This document shows positions 8,707 through 16,406 of a stretch of 33,899 nt of DNA, one piece after another. Origin of the DNA: Sphingomonas sp. IC-56 (GTDB taxonomy: Bacteria; Pseudomonadota; Alphaproteobacteria; Sphingomonadales; Sphingomonadaceae); contig NZ_JAJNDV010000008.1 in assembly GCF_021043375.1 (NCBI RefSeq), positions 139,573 to 173,471 on the forward strand, read 5' to 3'. Each line of letters begins with the position of its first letter. Position 1 is the first letter of the stretch. The notes under the pieces were generated by a model. That model was not told where the DNA came from. It ran no database searches and saw only the letters and a program-made list of their open reading frames with translations. Made by a program: the position numbers and the translations under genes.

Positions 8707-9923
8707 CCCAATATGATGTGCTGATCGTCGGGGCCGGCCACGGCGGCGCGCAGGCTGCGATCGCGCTGCGGCAGGGCGGCTTTACCGGCACACTCGCCCT
8801 GATCGGCGAGGAGCCGGAACTTCCGTACGAGCGCCCACCGCTCTCGAAGGAGTATCTGGCAGGCGAGAAGCCGTGGGAGCGGATGCTGATCCGCCAAGGC
8901 GCTTTTTGGGAAGAACGTGATGTAGCCATGCTGCTCGGGCAGCGCGTGATGGCGGTGGATTCGGCGGCGCACTGCGTCACCACCGCGGCGGGCGATACGA
9001 TCCGGTATGGCAGCCTGATCTGGGCGGCGGGTGGCCATGCGCGGCGCCTGCCCTGCCCCGGCGGAGACTTGGCCAACGTGCACACCATCCGTAGCCGCGC
9101 CGATATCGACACGATGCTGGCCGGGTTGTCCGGTGTGACGCGCGTGGTGGTGATCGGCGGCGGTTATATCGGGCTGGAGGCCGCGGCCGCGCTGACCAAG
9201 CTGGGCCGGCAAGTGACGCTGGTGGAGGCGCAGGACCGCGTGCTCGCCCGGGTGGCCGGGACGCCGCTGTCGCGTTTCTTCGAGGCTGAGCACCGCGACC
9301 ATGGTGTCGATCTGCGGCTGGGCGAACAGGTTGCGGCAATCGAGGGCGAAACGCGCGCCACCGGGGTCCGCCTGGGTGACGGCAGCGTGCTACCCGCCGA
9401 CATGGTGATCGTCGGCATCGGCATCGTTCCCGCAGTCGAGCCGCTGCTCGCAGCCGGCGCGCAGGGCAACAACGGCGTGCTGGTGGATGCGCAGTGCCGC
9501 ACCTCGCTGCCCGATATCTTCGCGGTGGGTGACTGCGCGCTGCATGCCAATCGCTATGCGGAGGGCGCGTGCATCCGGCTGGAGTCGGTGCAGAACGCCA
9601 ATGACCAGGCGAGCGTCGCGGCCAAGACGATCCTGGGTGGCGACACGGCCTATGACGCGGTGCCGTGGTTCTGGTCGAACCAGTATGACCTCAAGCTCCA
9701 GACCGTCGGGCTGTCCACCGGCCACGACAGCACTCTGGTGCGCGGCGATCCGGCGACGCGGAGCTTCTCGGTCGTGTACCTGCGCGAGGGCCGAGTGATC
9801 GCGCTCGACTGCGTCAACGCGATCAAGGACTACGTCCAGGGGCGCAAGCTGGTGGTGGAAGGCGCAGCACCCGATCTCGCCGCGGTGGCCGACCCGTCGC
9901 GGCCGCTCAAGGAACTCGCCTAG
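8703..9923 (+). CDS. NAD(P)H-dependent FAD oxidoreductase, ferredoxin/rubredoxin reductase type
   Basis: The product is 406 aa, like the reductase components BphA4, CamA and ThcD. An FAD-binding GAGHGG lies at 10-15 after a hydrophobic strand. A second dinucleotide motif GGGYIG is at 152-157, with Glu174 at the end of the next strand, which favours NADH over NADPH. The second FAD motif, around 267-278, ends in FAVGDCA. Such enzymes pass electrons from NADH to a [2Fe-2S] ferredoxin or rubredoxin serving a P450 or dioxygenase, but no such partner is in this window. It overlaps fghA by four bases, so it should be co-expressed with formaldehyde oxidation. Its electron acceptor here is unknown. 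Confidence 0.88.
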   Translation: MTQYDVLIVGAGHGGAQAAIALRQGGFTGTLALIGEEPELPYERPPLSKEYLAGEKPWERMLIRQGAFWEERDVAMLLGQRVMAVDSAAHCVTTAAGDTIRYGSLIWAAGGHARRLPCPGGDLANVHTIRSRADIDTMLAGLSGVTRVVVIGGGYIGLEAAAALTKLGRQVTLVEAQDRVLARVAGTPLSRFFEAEHRDHGVDLRLGEQVAAIEGETRATGVRLGDGSVLPADMVIVGIGIVPAVEPLLAAGAQGNNGVLVDAQCRTSLPDIFAVGDCALHANRYAEGACIRLESVQNANDQASVAAKTILGGDTAYDAVPWFWSNQYDLKLQTVGLSTGHDSTLVRGDPATRSFSVVYLREGRVIALDCVNAIKDYVQGRKLVVEGAAPDLAAVADPSRPLKELA

Positions 9924-9973
9924 CCTCGGGGAAGCTGATAGCCTTCGCCCGAAACGCTTTGGGGGAAGAAATC

Positions 9974-10846
9974 ATGCGGAAGTTCCTGGCCGCGCTGGCG
10001 CTGACCTTGGCGCCGGCAGCCTATGCGCAGACCAGCACGGATTCCGATCCGGCGCTGTGGGTGGTGAAGGATGCGGACACCACCGTGTACCTGTTCGGCA
10101 CGGTGCATGTGCTCAAGCCTGGGCTGAGCTGGTTCGACGAGGCGGTGAAGACGGCGTTCGACAAGAGCGACCAGCTGGTGATCGAGATGGTCGAGCCAGA
10201 CCAGGCCGCCATCCAGCAATTGGTCATGAAGATGGCGGTAAACCCCACTGGCCCGACGCTGACCGAGAAGCTACCCGCCGACAAGCGCGAGGCCTATGCC
10301 AAGGCGATGGCGGATGTCGGCATCCCGGCCGCGGCGTTCGATCGCCTGGACCCCTGGGTGGCCGCAATCACCCTGGGTTCGGCAGGATTGCCCAAGCTTG
10401 GCTATGACCCAAACAGCGGCGCCGACAAGGTGCTGGCCAACGCAGCCAAGTCAGTCAACAAGCCCGTGCAGGGGCTGGAGACGTTGGAACAGCAGCTTGG
10501 TTATTTCGATGGGCTGCCCGAACCCTTGCAGGTGAAGTTCCTGGTCTCAACCGTCGACGATTACAGCAAGACCGGCGAGATCCTGGGCAAGATGATCCAG
10601 ACCTGGTCGGCAGGCGATCCGGAAGCGCTGGGCAAGACCATGAACGAGGAAATGCGCGACACGCCCGAGATCGCGAAGGTACTGCTAACCGACCGCAATG
10701 TGCGCTGGGCCGACTGGATCCAGAAGCGGATGGCGCAGCCGGGCACGGTGTTCGTCGCGGTGGGCGCGGGGCATCTGGCTGGGGCCGACAGCGTTCAGGC
10801 GCAGCTCGCCAAGCGCCAGTTGAATGCGACGCGCGTTCCCTACTGA
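9974..10846 (+). CDS. TraB/GumN-family secreted protein
   Basis: The product is 290 aa with a signal peptide (cleavage near AYA-Q, residues 16-19). The mature protein shows the TraB/PrgY/GumN signature: a FGTVHVLKPG block at 41-50 and a GAGHLAG block near the C-terminus (264-270, His267), conserved ends proposed to form a metal-dependent peptidase-like active site of the EreA/ChaN/Tiki superfamily. Substrate is unknown. ATG 9974 has an excellent ribosome site (GGGGGAAG), which decides it over an in-frame start five codons earlier. It follows the reductase gene by 50 bases and may have its own promoter. Confidence 0.85.
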   Translation: MRKFLAALALTLAPAAYAQTSTDSDPALWVVKDADTTVYLFGTVHVLKPGLSWFDEAVKTAFDKSDQLVIEMVEPDQAAIQQLVMKMAVNPTGPTLTEKLPADKREAYAKAMADVGIPAAAFDRLDPWVAAITLGSAGLPKLGYDPNSGADKVLANAAKSVNKPVQGLETLEQQLGYFDGLPEPLQVKFLVSTVDDYSKTGEILGKMIQTWSAGDPEALGKTMNEEMRDTPEIAKVLLTDRNVRWADWIQKRMAQPGTVFVAVGAGHLAGADSVQAQLAKRQLNATRVPY

Positions 10847-10851
10847 TCCGA

Positions 10852-10877
10852 GGGACCCGCAGGCTGCACGCGGCGTT
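10852..10877 (+). promoter_or_regulatory. Near-match to EcfG general-stress promoter
   Basis: GGGAC (10852-10856), then 17 bases, then CGTT (10874-10877), compared with the alphaproteobacterial general-stress consensus GGAAC-N16/17-CGTT. One base of the -35 differs. The -10 lies 30 bases before the start codon of the small membrane protein gene, which is a suitable distance. Confidence 0.35.
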
Positions 10878-10907
10878 CGGGTCTTTTCCACGCAACGGAG
10901 CAGCAGC

Positions 10908-11393
10908 ATGGCCAAAAACCCGCGTCCCTTACTCGGCCTTGCCGCCGGCGTCGCCGCGGGGCTGGTCGCCTCGGCGGCGATGGCAGCCTTTCAGGCCCAG
11001 ACGCACAAGCTGCTGCCGGACTCGGGCAACACGGACGAAGATCCGGCCACGGTACAGGCAGCGGACGCCGCCAGCGAGATCGTGACCGGCGATCCCGTGC
11101 CCGACGCTTATCGCGAGCAGGCCGGCCAGGTCGTGCATTATCTGGTCGGCGGCGTGCTCGGCGGCATCTATGGCGTGCTGGCGGAGTACAAGCCCGAAGC
11201 AAGCGCGGGGTTCGGCACCGCCTACGGCATCGCCACCTCGGCCCTGCTGGACGAAGGCGCGGTACCTGCCGCAGGGCTGGCGCCTGCGCCGACTGACACG
11301 TCGCTGGTCACGCACATGTACGGCACGGCCTCGCACCTGGTCTACGGGTGGGTGCTGGAATCCGTTCGCGCGATGATTGCCGGACGGGGGTAA
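10908..11393 (+). CDS. Small membrane protein, DUF1440/YagU-like
   Basis: The product is 161 aa with several Gly/Ala-rich hydrophobic segments: about 9-28, 75-93, 101-116 and 141-158. The region between the first two is soluble and acidic. Composition and the G-x-x-A-G helix spacing resemble the DUF1440 family of inner-membrane proteins (YagU in E. coli, linked to acid resistance); I give that by resemblance only. ATG 10908 has GGAG about 8 bases upstream. It is a single gene with a possible stress promoter and ends before a hairpin repeat shared with the convergent exonuclease gene. Confidence 0.7.
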   Translation: MAKNPRPLLGLAAGVAAGLVASAAMAAFQAQTHKLLPDSGNTDEDPATVQAADAASEIVTGDPVPDAYREQAGQVVHYLVGGVLGGIYGVLAEYKPEASAGFGTAYGIATSALLDEGAVPAAGLAPAPTDTSLVTHMYGTASHLVYGWVLESVRAMIAGRG

Positions 11394-11403
11394 CCCGCCG
11401 ACC

Positions 11404-11504
11404 AGTTCCCCGGCGAAGGGCGAGGCCTAGGTGCCAAGGTTTCTCAGACGACGGGACGCCGTCGCGACTTTGCCGAAGCTGGGCGCGGCCTTCGCTGGGG
11501 AACT
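11404..11504. repeat. REP-like inverted repeat, family A copy 2
   Basis: Arms 11404-11430 and 11479-11504 carry the same TTCCCCGGCGAAGG motif as the copy at 5524, inverted, with more mismatches (about 21 of 26 paired). It lies between the ends of the rightward DUF1440-like gene (11393) and the leftward exonuclease gene (11515). The divergence between the arms suggests an older or decaying copy. Confidence 0.75.
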
Positions 11505-11514
11505 ACTTGGTTCG

Positions 11515-12279
11515 TCAGAACAGTTCCGGCTGCCGCGTCACCCGGCGTGTCACTTCGCCGCCGCCCGACCGCCGGAGATATTCCCGCTCGGCGGTATGCC
11601 GCACATCGGGGTCGCGGTCGGTGAGGAAGCCGGCGAGCGACTCCTCGTCGATCTCGTGCCATTCCTTGCCGCGATCGGGGCCATAGCGGACACGCGGCAG
11701 CAGGCCGGGCTCCTTGGACCATTGGATCAGCTGCGCAACACCCACTTCGTTGAGCATGTCGCGCAGGTGATGCGCGGTGACATAGGCGTCAGGAAAGGCG
11801 CGGTGCGCAGGCAGCCCACGCTCATGCTCCAACCCTTCGGGCATGCGCCAATAGCGCAGCATCTGGTTGGAAAAACTCGGCACGTGCGGCCAAAGCCGCA
11901 TCGAACATTTCCAGGTACAGATCCAGTCCGCCCCCCGCGTGAGCGCAGCGGTGCAGTATTGCTCCTCGAAATCCGATCGGTGCGCCGCCAGCGCCACCCG
12001 GCGCGGCCAGGGATCCAGGATCGGACGTGCGACATCATGCCAATAGGGCGCGTCGGCAACATCCTCGTTGCGAATATGATGGATCGCCATGGTGAGCGGC
12101 GGAATCTGTCGCCCGGGATTGACCAGGCGATTGCCGCCCTCACCCTGCAATTCCCAGCGGCCATCTGCGCCAAGTGCCACGTCCTGCCAGCCGATCTCGC
12201 ACACACCGTGTGTGGGAGGAGCCTGGCCAGTGGTTTCTAGGTCGATGACGCGGATGATCTGGGGAGGTGGCGGAGCCAT
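11515..12279 (-). CDS. ExoX-like DEDDh 3'-5' exonuclease
   Basis: The product is 254 aa from ATG 12277-12279; an in-frame GTG eight codons upstream is possible, and neither has a clear ribosome site. The exonuclease fold of the DnaQ superfamily has Asp13 and Glu15 (VIDLETTG), Asp103 (AAHRSDF), His159 and Asp164 (HRAFPDA), the DEDDh set. Beyond the fold is a C-terminal part (about 197-236: YGPDRGKEW, then Asp/Glu- and Arg-rich helix). The same arrangement, including AIHHI, WICTWK and GL..HRA blocks, occurs in E. coli exodeoxyribonuclease X, which degrades single-stranded DNA 3' to 5' in repair. I take it as an ExoX relative. Confidence 0.85.
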   Translation of the reverse strand: MAPPPPQIIRVIDLETTGQAPPTHGVCEIGWQDVALGADGRWELQGEGGNRLVNPGRQIPPLTMAIHHIRNEDVADAPYWHDVARPILDPWPRRVALAAHRSDFEEQYCTAALTRGADWICTWKCSMRLWPHVPSFSNQMLRYWRMPEGLEHERGLPAHRAFPDAYVTAHHLRDMLNEVGVAQLIQWSKEPGLLPRVRYGPDRGKEWHEIDEESLAGFLTDRDPDVRHTAEREYLRRSGGGEVTRRVTRQPELF

Positions 12280-12321
12280 CCGGCGGATGTGGGGCTTTGG
12301 CACCGCGAATGCCAGCCTTAA

Positions 12322-12346
12322 AGCCCCTCCCCATCAGGGAGGGGCT
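12322..12346 (-). terminator. Hairpin downstream of the phosphomannomutase gene
   Basis: A perfect 10-bp stem AGCCCCTCCC/GGGAGGGGCT with a 5-base loop lies nine bases past the stop of the leftward phosphomannomutase gene and upstream of the exonuclease gene. On the minus strand it is followed by only a few T (TTTAAGG counting the stem edge), so it is a moderate terminator. It may also belong to the same class of GC-rich hairpins as the repeat at the right edge. Confidence 0.55.
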
Positions 12347-12354
12347 CTTGATGC

Positions 12355-13758
12355 TTAGTGCGCCGCTTGCGGTCCGCGCTGGAGGCCGCTGGCCGCCAGC
12401 TGGGCGTCGATCATCGCCATCAGGCGGTCGAGGCCTTCCTGGCTCTTGGCTTCGGCGCGGGCGACCAGCACGTCCTGGGTGTTAGATGCGCGCAGCAGCC
12501 ACCAGCCATCGACGGTGTTGACGCGGGCGCCATCGGTGCGGTCGACATCGGCGCCCTCGGCTTCCAGGCGCTCGAGCACTTCATCGATCACCGCGAACTT
12601 GCGGGTCTCGTCAACCTGGAAGCGCATTTCCGGCGTGTTGATCATCGCCGGCATGTCGTCCTTGATCTGGTTCATCGGCTTACCGATGGTATGGACGGCG
12701 CGGATCAGCTGGACGGCAGCGAACTGCGCGTCGTCATAGCCATAATAGTTGTAGAAGGTGTCGGCGAAGAAGATGTGGCCACTCATCTCGCCGGCGAGCG
12801 GCGCGTGGGTTTCCTTCATCTTGGTCTTGATCAGGCTGTGCCCGGTCTTCCACATCACCGGCTTGCCGCCCAGCTCGGCGATCCGGTCGTAAAGGGCCTG
12901 GCTGGCCTTCACGTCGGCGATCACCGTCGCGCCCGGCTCGGCCTTGAGCAGCGGCTCGGCGAGGATCGAGAGGATCTGGTCGCCCCAGATCACCCGGCCC
13001 TGGCCATCAACCGCACCGATGCGGTCGCCGTCGCCATCGAACGCCAGGCCGAAGTCGAGGCCCTTCTCGACGACCAGCGCCTTCAAGTCGGCGAGGTTCT
13101 TTTCCTCGGTCGGATCGGGATGGTGGTTGGGGAAATTGCCGTCGACGTCGGTGAAGATGGTGAAGTGCTCACCCGGCAGCTGGGCGACCAGCTTCTCGAT
13201 CACCGGGCCGGCAGCGCCGTTGCCGGCGTCCCAGCCGATGCGGTAGCTGCCGCCGGCATAACCCGCGAGCAGGCGGCCGACATAGGCGTCCTCGATATCA
13301 TAGTCGGTAACGGTGCCTTCCTCGCCCGCCTCGACCGAGTCCCAATCGCCCTCGGCAGACAGCCGGCCGAGCCCCTGGATGTCCTCGCCGAAGAACGGAC
13401 GGTGCTGGAACACCATTTTGAAGCCGTTGTAGTTGCCCGGATTGTGGCTGCCGGTGATCTGGATGCCGCCATCGACCTCCAGCGTCGCTTCGGCATAGTA
13501 CAGCATCGGGGTCGGCCCCATGCCAGTCCGCACCACGTCGCAGCCGCACGATGTCAGCCCCTCGACCAGCGCCGCCTCGAGCTCGGGCGAGGACAAGCGG
13601 CCATCGCGGCCCACCGCTACCCGGTGCCCGCCGGCACGGCGCAGCAGCGTGGCGAAGCTGCGGCCGATCGCGCGGGCGTCGTCGGGCCCAAGCGTCTGCC
13701 CCACGATACCGCGGATGTCATATTCGCGCAGCGAAGTGGGGTCGAAACGATGCGTCAT
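12355..13758 (-). CDS. Phosphomannomutase/phosphoglucomutase
   Basis: The product is 467 aa, a full-length alpha-D-phosphohexomutase of the AlgC/ManB type. It interconverts hexose 1- and 6-phosphates through a phosphoserine and feeds nucleotide-sugar synthesis for exopolysaccharide and lipopolysaccharide. Visible motifs: catalytic Ser104 in TGSHNP, metal-binding DGDGDR at 241-246, sugar-binding GEMSGH at 323-328 and phosphate-binding RASNT at 423-427. ATG 13756-13758 is preceded by GGGAGG seven bases away, which decides the start over a longer frame. A perfect 14-bp palindrome lies 56 bases upstream and may be an operator. A long open frame on the opposite strand is a shadow of codon bias. 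Confidence 0.94.
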   Translation of the reverse strand: MTHRFDPTSLREYDIRGIVGQTLGPDDARAIGRSFATLLRRAGGHRVAVGRDGRLSSPELEAALVEGLTSCGCDVVRTGMGPTPMLYYAEATLEVDGGIQITGSHNPGNYNGFKMVFQHRPFFGEDIQGLGRLSAEGDWDSVEAGEEGTVTDYDIEDAYVGRLLAGYAGGSYRIGWDAGNGAAGPVIEKLVAQLPGEHFTIFTDVDGNFPNHHPDPTEEKNLADLKALVVEKGLDFGLAFDGDGDRIGAVDGQGRVIWGDQILSILAEPLLKAEPGATVIADVKASQALYDRIAELGGKPVMWKTGHSLIKTKMKETHAPLAGEMSGHIFFADTFYNYYGYDDAQFAAVQLIRAVHTIGKPMNQIKDDMPAMINTPEMRFQVDETRKFAVIDEVLERLEAEGADVDRTDGARVNTVDGWWLLRASNTQDVLVARAEAKSQEGLDRLMAMIDAQLAASGLQRGPQAAH

Positions 13759-13813
13759 GGTGCCTCCCGGAAGATGATGCTGGCCCAATCCGCGAAACGG
13801 TCAGAAGTTTCAA

Positions 13814-13827
13814 TTACGCATGCGTAA
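13814..13827. promoter_or_regulatory. 14-bp perfect palindrome, possible operator
   Basis: TTACGCATGCGTAA reads the same on both strands. It sits in the 108-base gap between the end of the J-domain gene and the start of the phosphomannomutase gene, 56 bases upstream of the latter's start codon, where a repressor or activator dimer could act. About two perfect 14-mers would be expected by chance in a random sequence this size, so position is the main support. Confidence 0.4.
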
Positions 13828-13866
13828 CAGGTGTGGAAATCACGCCAAAGCGTCCAGGGCACCGCG

Positions 13867-14184
13867 TCAGAGGCGCAGCAGCAGGTCGCGGGCGGCGTTC
13901 ACGCGACGGGTGAGTTCCTCCGATCCACCCCGATCGGGATGCACCGCGGACACCAGCCGCCGGTGTGCGGCCTTGATCTCGTCCGGTCCGGCGCCGGTCG
14001 AAAGCCCCAGGATCGCGCGCGCTTCCTCCTCGCCGAACGCGGCGGGCACCGGCAGCTTGCGCGCAGCCGGCCGGGGCTTTGGCGTAGCCCGCTTGATCGG
14101 GCGCCCGGCAGTGTACCGGCGGGGTCCACGCCACAGCAGGTAGAATCCGAAGATCACCAGCAGAGCGAGGATAAGCTTGACCAT
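13867..14184 (-). CDS. Membrane-anchored J-domain protein
   Basis: The product is 105 aa. Residues 3-18 form one transmembrane helix, followed by a basic Pro/Ala linker (21-48) and a C-terminal J domain (about 52-105). The His-Pro-Asp triad at 82-84 needed to stimulate DnaK is present. This tail-J layout resembles mitochondrial Tim14/Pam18 and its alphaproteobacterial relatives, not DnaJ, which has an N-terminal J domain. It probably recruits DnaK to the inner membrane. Its ATG overlaps the mipZ stop (TGATG), so the two are translationally coupled. Confidence 0.86.
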   Translation of the reverse strand: MVKLILALLVIFGFYLLWRGPRRYTAGRPIKRATPKPRPAARKLPVPAAFGEEEARAILGLSTGAGPDEIKAAHRRLVSAVHPDRGGSEELTRRVNAARDLLLRL

Positions 14185-14978
14185 CAGGCAACGGCCGGCA
14201 GCGCGGGTTCGGGCAGCGCCAGCCCCGCCATCATCTCGCGCAGTTCCTGGCGTGCGGCGACATGGCTGAGCCCCATTGCGCCGAACTCGCCGGCATCGAG
14301 CATGGTCAGTCCCTGCGGAAAGAGTTCGCGATAGATCACGCGCTCGGACAGGCCCGAGATCACGCGGAAGCCGACCCGCTTGGAGAGCTGGTCGATGGCT
14401 TCGGACACGCGGCGCATGTTGCGCGCCTCGATATGCTGCATGCGGTTGCGCAACACGACCCAGTCGATGGTTTCGCCATTGGCCCCCGCCCGGCGCTTGC
14501 GCGATTCCCAGATCAGCTCGGAATAGAAGCTGGGGCGTTGTACCTTGAAGGTCTCGGGATCGACATGCCCGATCAGGTCGAAATCGACGAAGCTGTCGTT
14601 CATCGGCGTGACCAGGGTGTCGGCATTGGTGACCGAGATCCGCGCGAACTTGTCGTCGCGGCCAGGGGTGTCGATCACCACAAAGTCCGCGTCCTGCCCC
14701 AGCCGGTCCAGCGTCTCGGCGAAAAAGTCCATGCTTTCGCCGTCATGTGTCTCATAAATGGGCGTCGGCAGGTCACGGCCGGTCCGCTTCATCGTCGCAT
14801 GGCGGTTGTCGAGATAGCGGCCCATGGTCCGCTGACGGTGATCCAGGTCGAAACACGCCACGCGCGCGCCCTTGCACGCCAGTGCGATGGCAGCGTGCAC
14901 GGCAGTGGTGGATTTGCCCGTACCGCCCTTCTCGTTCGCAAAAACGAGAACATGCAAGCGCTTAGCTGCCTCGGTCAC
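14184..14978 (-). CDS. mipZ: MipZ-type ParA ATPase, division-site regulator
   Basis: The product is 264 aa. The deviant Walker A GGTGKST is at 18-24 and the FDLDHRQR block at 43-50, followed by RYLDNR and LPTP, is characteristic of MipZ. The Walker B-like strand is FVVIDTPG. In Caulobacter, MipZ binds ParB at the poles and forms a gradient that blocks FtsZ assembly away from midcell; the same role is inferred here. The start is GTG 14976-14978, with AAGGAAG 8-10 bases upstream. It is divergent from panC (79 bases between starts) and is the first gene of a pair with the J-domain protein. Confidence 0.92.
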   Translation of the reverse strand: MTEAAKRLHVLVFANEKGGTGKSTTAVHAAIALACKGARVACFDLDHRQRTMGRYLDNRHATMKRTGRDLPTPIYETHDGESMDFFAETLDRLGQDADFVVIDTPGRDDKFARISVTNADTLVTPMNDSFVDFDLIGHVDPETFKVQRPSFYSELIWESRKRRAGANGETIDWVVLRNRMQHIEARNMRRVSEAIDQLSKRVGFRVISGLSERVIYRELFPQGLTMLDAGEFGAMGLSHVAARQELREMMAGLALPEPALPAVA

Positions 14979-15057
14979 CCAGAAGACTTCCTTTGTTGAT
15001 CGCGCCGCCTCCTCCCCATAGAAGGCCGCGCTTCTGCTTTATCGAAAGTGCCAAGCC

Positions 15058-15906
15058 GTGCAAACCGTCCGTCAGCTTCCAGCCCTTCGCGAGGCCGTTT
15101 CCGGCTTCCGCGCAGCCGGGGACCGCGTGGCGTTCGTGCCGACCATGGGCGCGCTGCATGACGGGCACATGGCGCTGGTGGAAGCCGCCAGGCGCACCGC
15201 GACTCGCGTAGTGGTGTCGATCTTCGTGAACCCCAAGCAGTTCGGGCCAAAAGAGGACTTGGCCAAATATCCCCGCAAGGAAATGGCGGACTCGCGCATG
15301 CTCTCCACCGCGGGCGTCGACCTGCTGTGGCTGCCGCCAGTCGAGGTGATGTACCCGCACGGCTTCGAGACGACGGTGTCGGTCGGCGGCGTCAGCGAAG
15401 TGCTGGACGGTGCTGCGCGTCCGGGCCATTTCGACGGCGTGGCGACCGTGGTCACCAAGCTGTTCAACCAGGTGCAGCCCGATGTGGCGCTGTTCGGCGA
15501 GAAGGACTGGCAGCAACTCCAGGTGATTCGTCGCATGGTCGCCGATCTGGACTTGCCCGTCGAAATCCTGGGCGTGCCGACCTATCGCGACGATGACGGC
15601 CTCGCCCTATCGTCGCGCAACGCGTATCTCCTTCCTGAAGAGCGCGCGCGCGCGGTGGCCCTGCCCCGCGCGCTGGGCTTTGCCGAACGCGCGATCGCCA
15701 AGGGCGAGGATACGCAAGCCGCGCTGGCGCAGGCGCGCGACACGCTGAGCGCTGCCGGGTTTGACGTGGACTATATCACCCTGGCCGATGCCGAGACGCT
15801 GGGCGATCCGGTCGCCGGCCGCGCGATGCGCCTGCTGGGCGCCGCGCGGATCGGCGGCACGCGGCTGATCGACAATATCCCCGTGACTACGAATGATCAC
15901 GGTTAA
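15058..15906 (+). CDS. panC: Pantothenate synthetase
   Basis: The product is 282 aa. It joins pantoate and beta-alanine with ATP hydrolysis to AMP, the last step to vitamin B5 and so to coenzyme A. The nucleotidyltransferase fold shows PTMGALHDGH (28-37, the HIGH-like motif), the FVNPKQFGP block (56-64), GEKDWQQL (147-154), and LSSRN (184-188), which replaces KMSKS. The start codon is GTG 15058, matching the family N-terminus. No other pan gene is nearby, so it is not in a panBC operon here. The stop codon lies inside an inverted repeat, GGTTAAC-CCT-GTTAACC. Confidence 0.96.
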   Translation: MQTVRQLPALREAVSGFRAAGDRVAFVPTMGALHDGHMALVEAARRTATRVVVSIFVNPKQFGPKEDLAKYPRKEMADSRMLSTAGVDLLWLPPVEVMYPHGFETTVSVGGVSEVLDGAARPGHFDGVATVVTKLFNQVQPDVALFGEKDWQQLQVIRRMVADLDLPVEILGVPTYRDDDGLALSSRNAYLLPEERARAVALPRALGFAERAIAKGEDTQAALAQARDTLSAAGFDVDYITLADAETLGDPVAGRAMRLLGAARIGGTRLIDNIPVTTNDHG

Positions 15907-15919
15907 CCCTGTTAACCAT
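15901..15919. promoter_or_regulatory. GTTAAC inverted pair with TTAACCAT, possible CtrA-type site
   Basis: GGTTAAC (15901-15907) and GTTAACC (15911-15917) are a perfect inverted pair, overlapping the panC stop. The second continues as TTAACCAT (15912-15919), the half-site bound by CtrA in Caulobacter. The two TTAA cores are 5 bases apart, not the canonical 7. It lies about 60 bases upstream of the Sel1-type gene. Confidence 0.3.
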
Positions 15920-15979
15920 TTCTTCTGACTTCATCGTCAAAACCCAGGATCAGAGGGATCAGATTTTGGGGTGACGACA

Positions 15980-16276
15980 ATGGGCAATAGCCTGAAGAGC
16001 GCACGTTTCCTGATCGAAAGCCGGCTGCGCGATGCAGCCAAGGGCGACGCATCAGCATGCTACGATCTGGGAATGGTATATTCCAGCGGCGCCGACGGCG
16101 TCGGCGTAGACCTCGTCGAAGCGCATAAATGGTTCAACATCGCCGCCGTCTCGGGCAGCAACGAGGCACAGATGTGCCGTGCCGAAATCGCCGAGGACAT
16201 GACCGCGCGCGAGATCAACGACGCCCAAAAGGCCGCCCGCGCCTGGCTGCGCGGCACCCAGCTGCGCGCGGCCTGA
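15980..16276 (+). CDS. Small Sel1-repeat protein
   Basis: The product is 98 aa from ATG 15980; a GTG three codons upstream (15971) is an alternative. Residues ~20-65 match one Sel1-like repeat (A..G...A...LG..Y..G, then D..EAHKWF..AA..G...A), a helix pair like a tetratricopeptide repeat that binds proteins. It lacks a signal peptide and ends in a charged helix. A single-repeat protein of this size probably works as an adaptor; its partner is unknown. An 8-base direct repeat (GGATCAGA at 15947 and 15956) precedes the gene. It converges on topA across a hairpin repeat. Confidence 0.8.
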   Translation: MGNSLKSARFLIESRLRDAAKGDASACYDLGMVYSSGADGVGVDLVEAHKWFNIAAVSGSNEAQMCRAEIAEDMTAREINDAQKAARAWLRGTQLRAA

Positions 16277-16293
16277 AGACTAGCTAACAGCAC

Positions 16294-16402
16294 ATCTGGT
16301 TCCCCGGCGAAGGCCGGGTCCAGCTGCAACGCACTGGCGAGAGTTGTCTCCGCTCGCTGAGTCCATCGAGCCTGGGCCCCGGCCTTCGCCGGGAAACCAG
16401 AT
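16294..16402. repeat. REP-like inverted repeat, family A copy 3
   Basis: Arms 16294-16323 and 16372-16402 are inverted copies of the TTCCCCGGCGAAGGCCGGG motif seen at 5524 and 11404, ending in ATCTGG and CCAGAT. It lies between the Sel1-type gene end (16276) and the topA stop (16407), only a few bases from the latter, so it would form the 3' end hairpin of topA mRNA. Confidence 0.85.
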
Positions 16403-16406
16403 CCGA

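Noticed and set aside
12358..13827. A 489-residue rightward frame opposite the phosphomannomutase gene
   Set aside because: Codon-bias shadow; the leftward gene has every mutase motif and a strong ribosome site.
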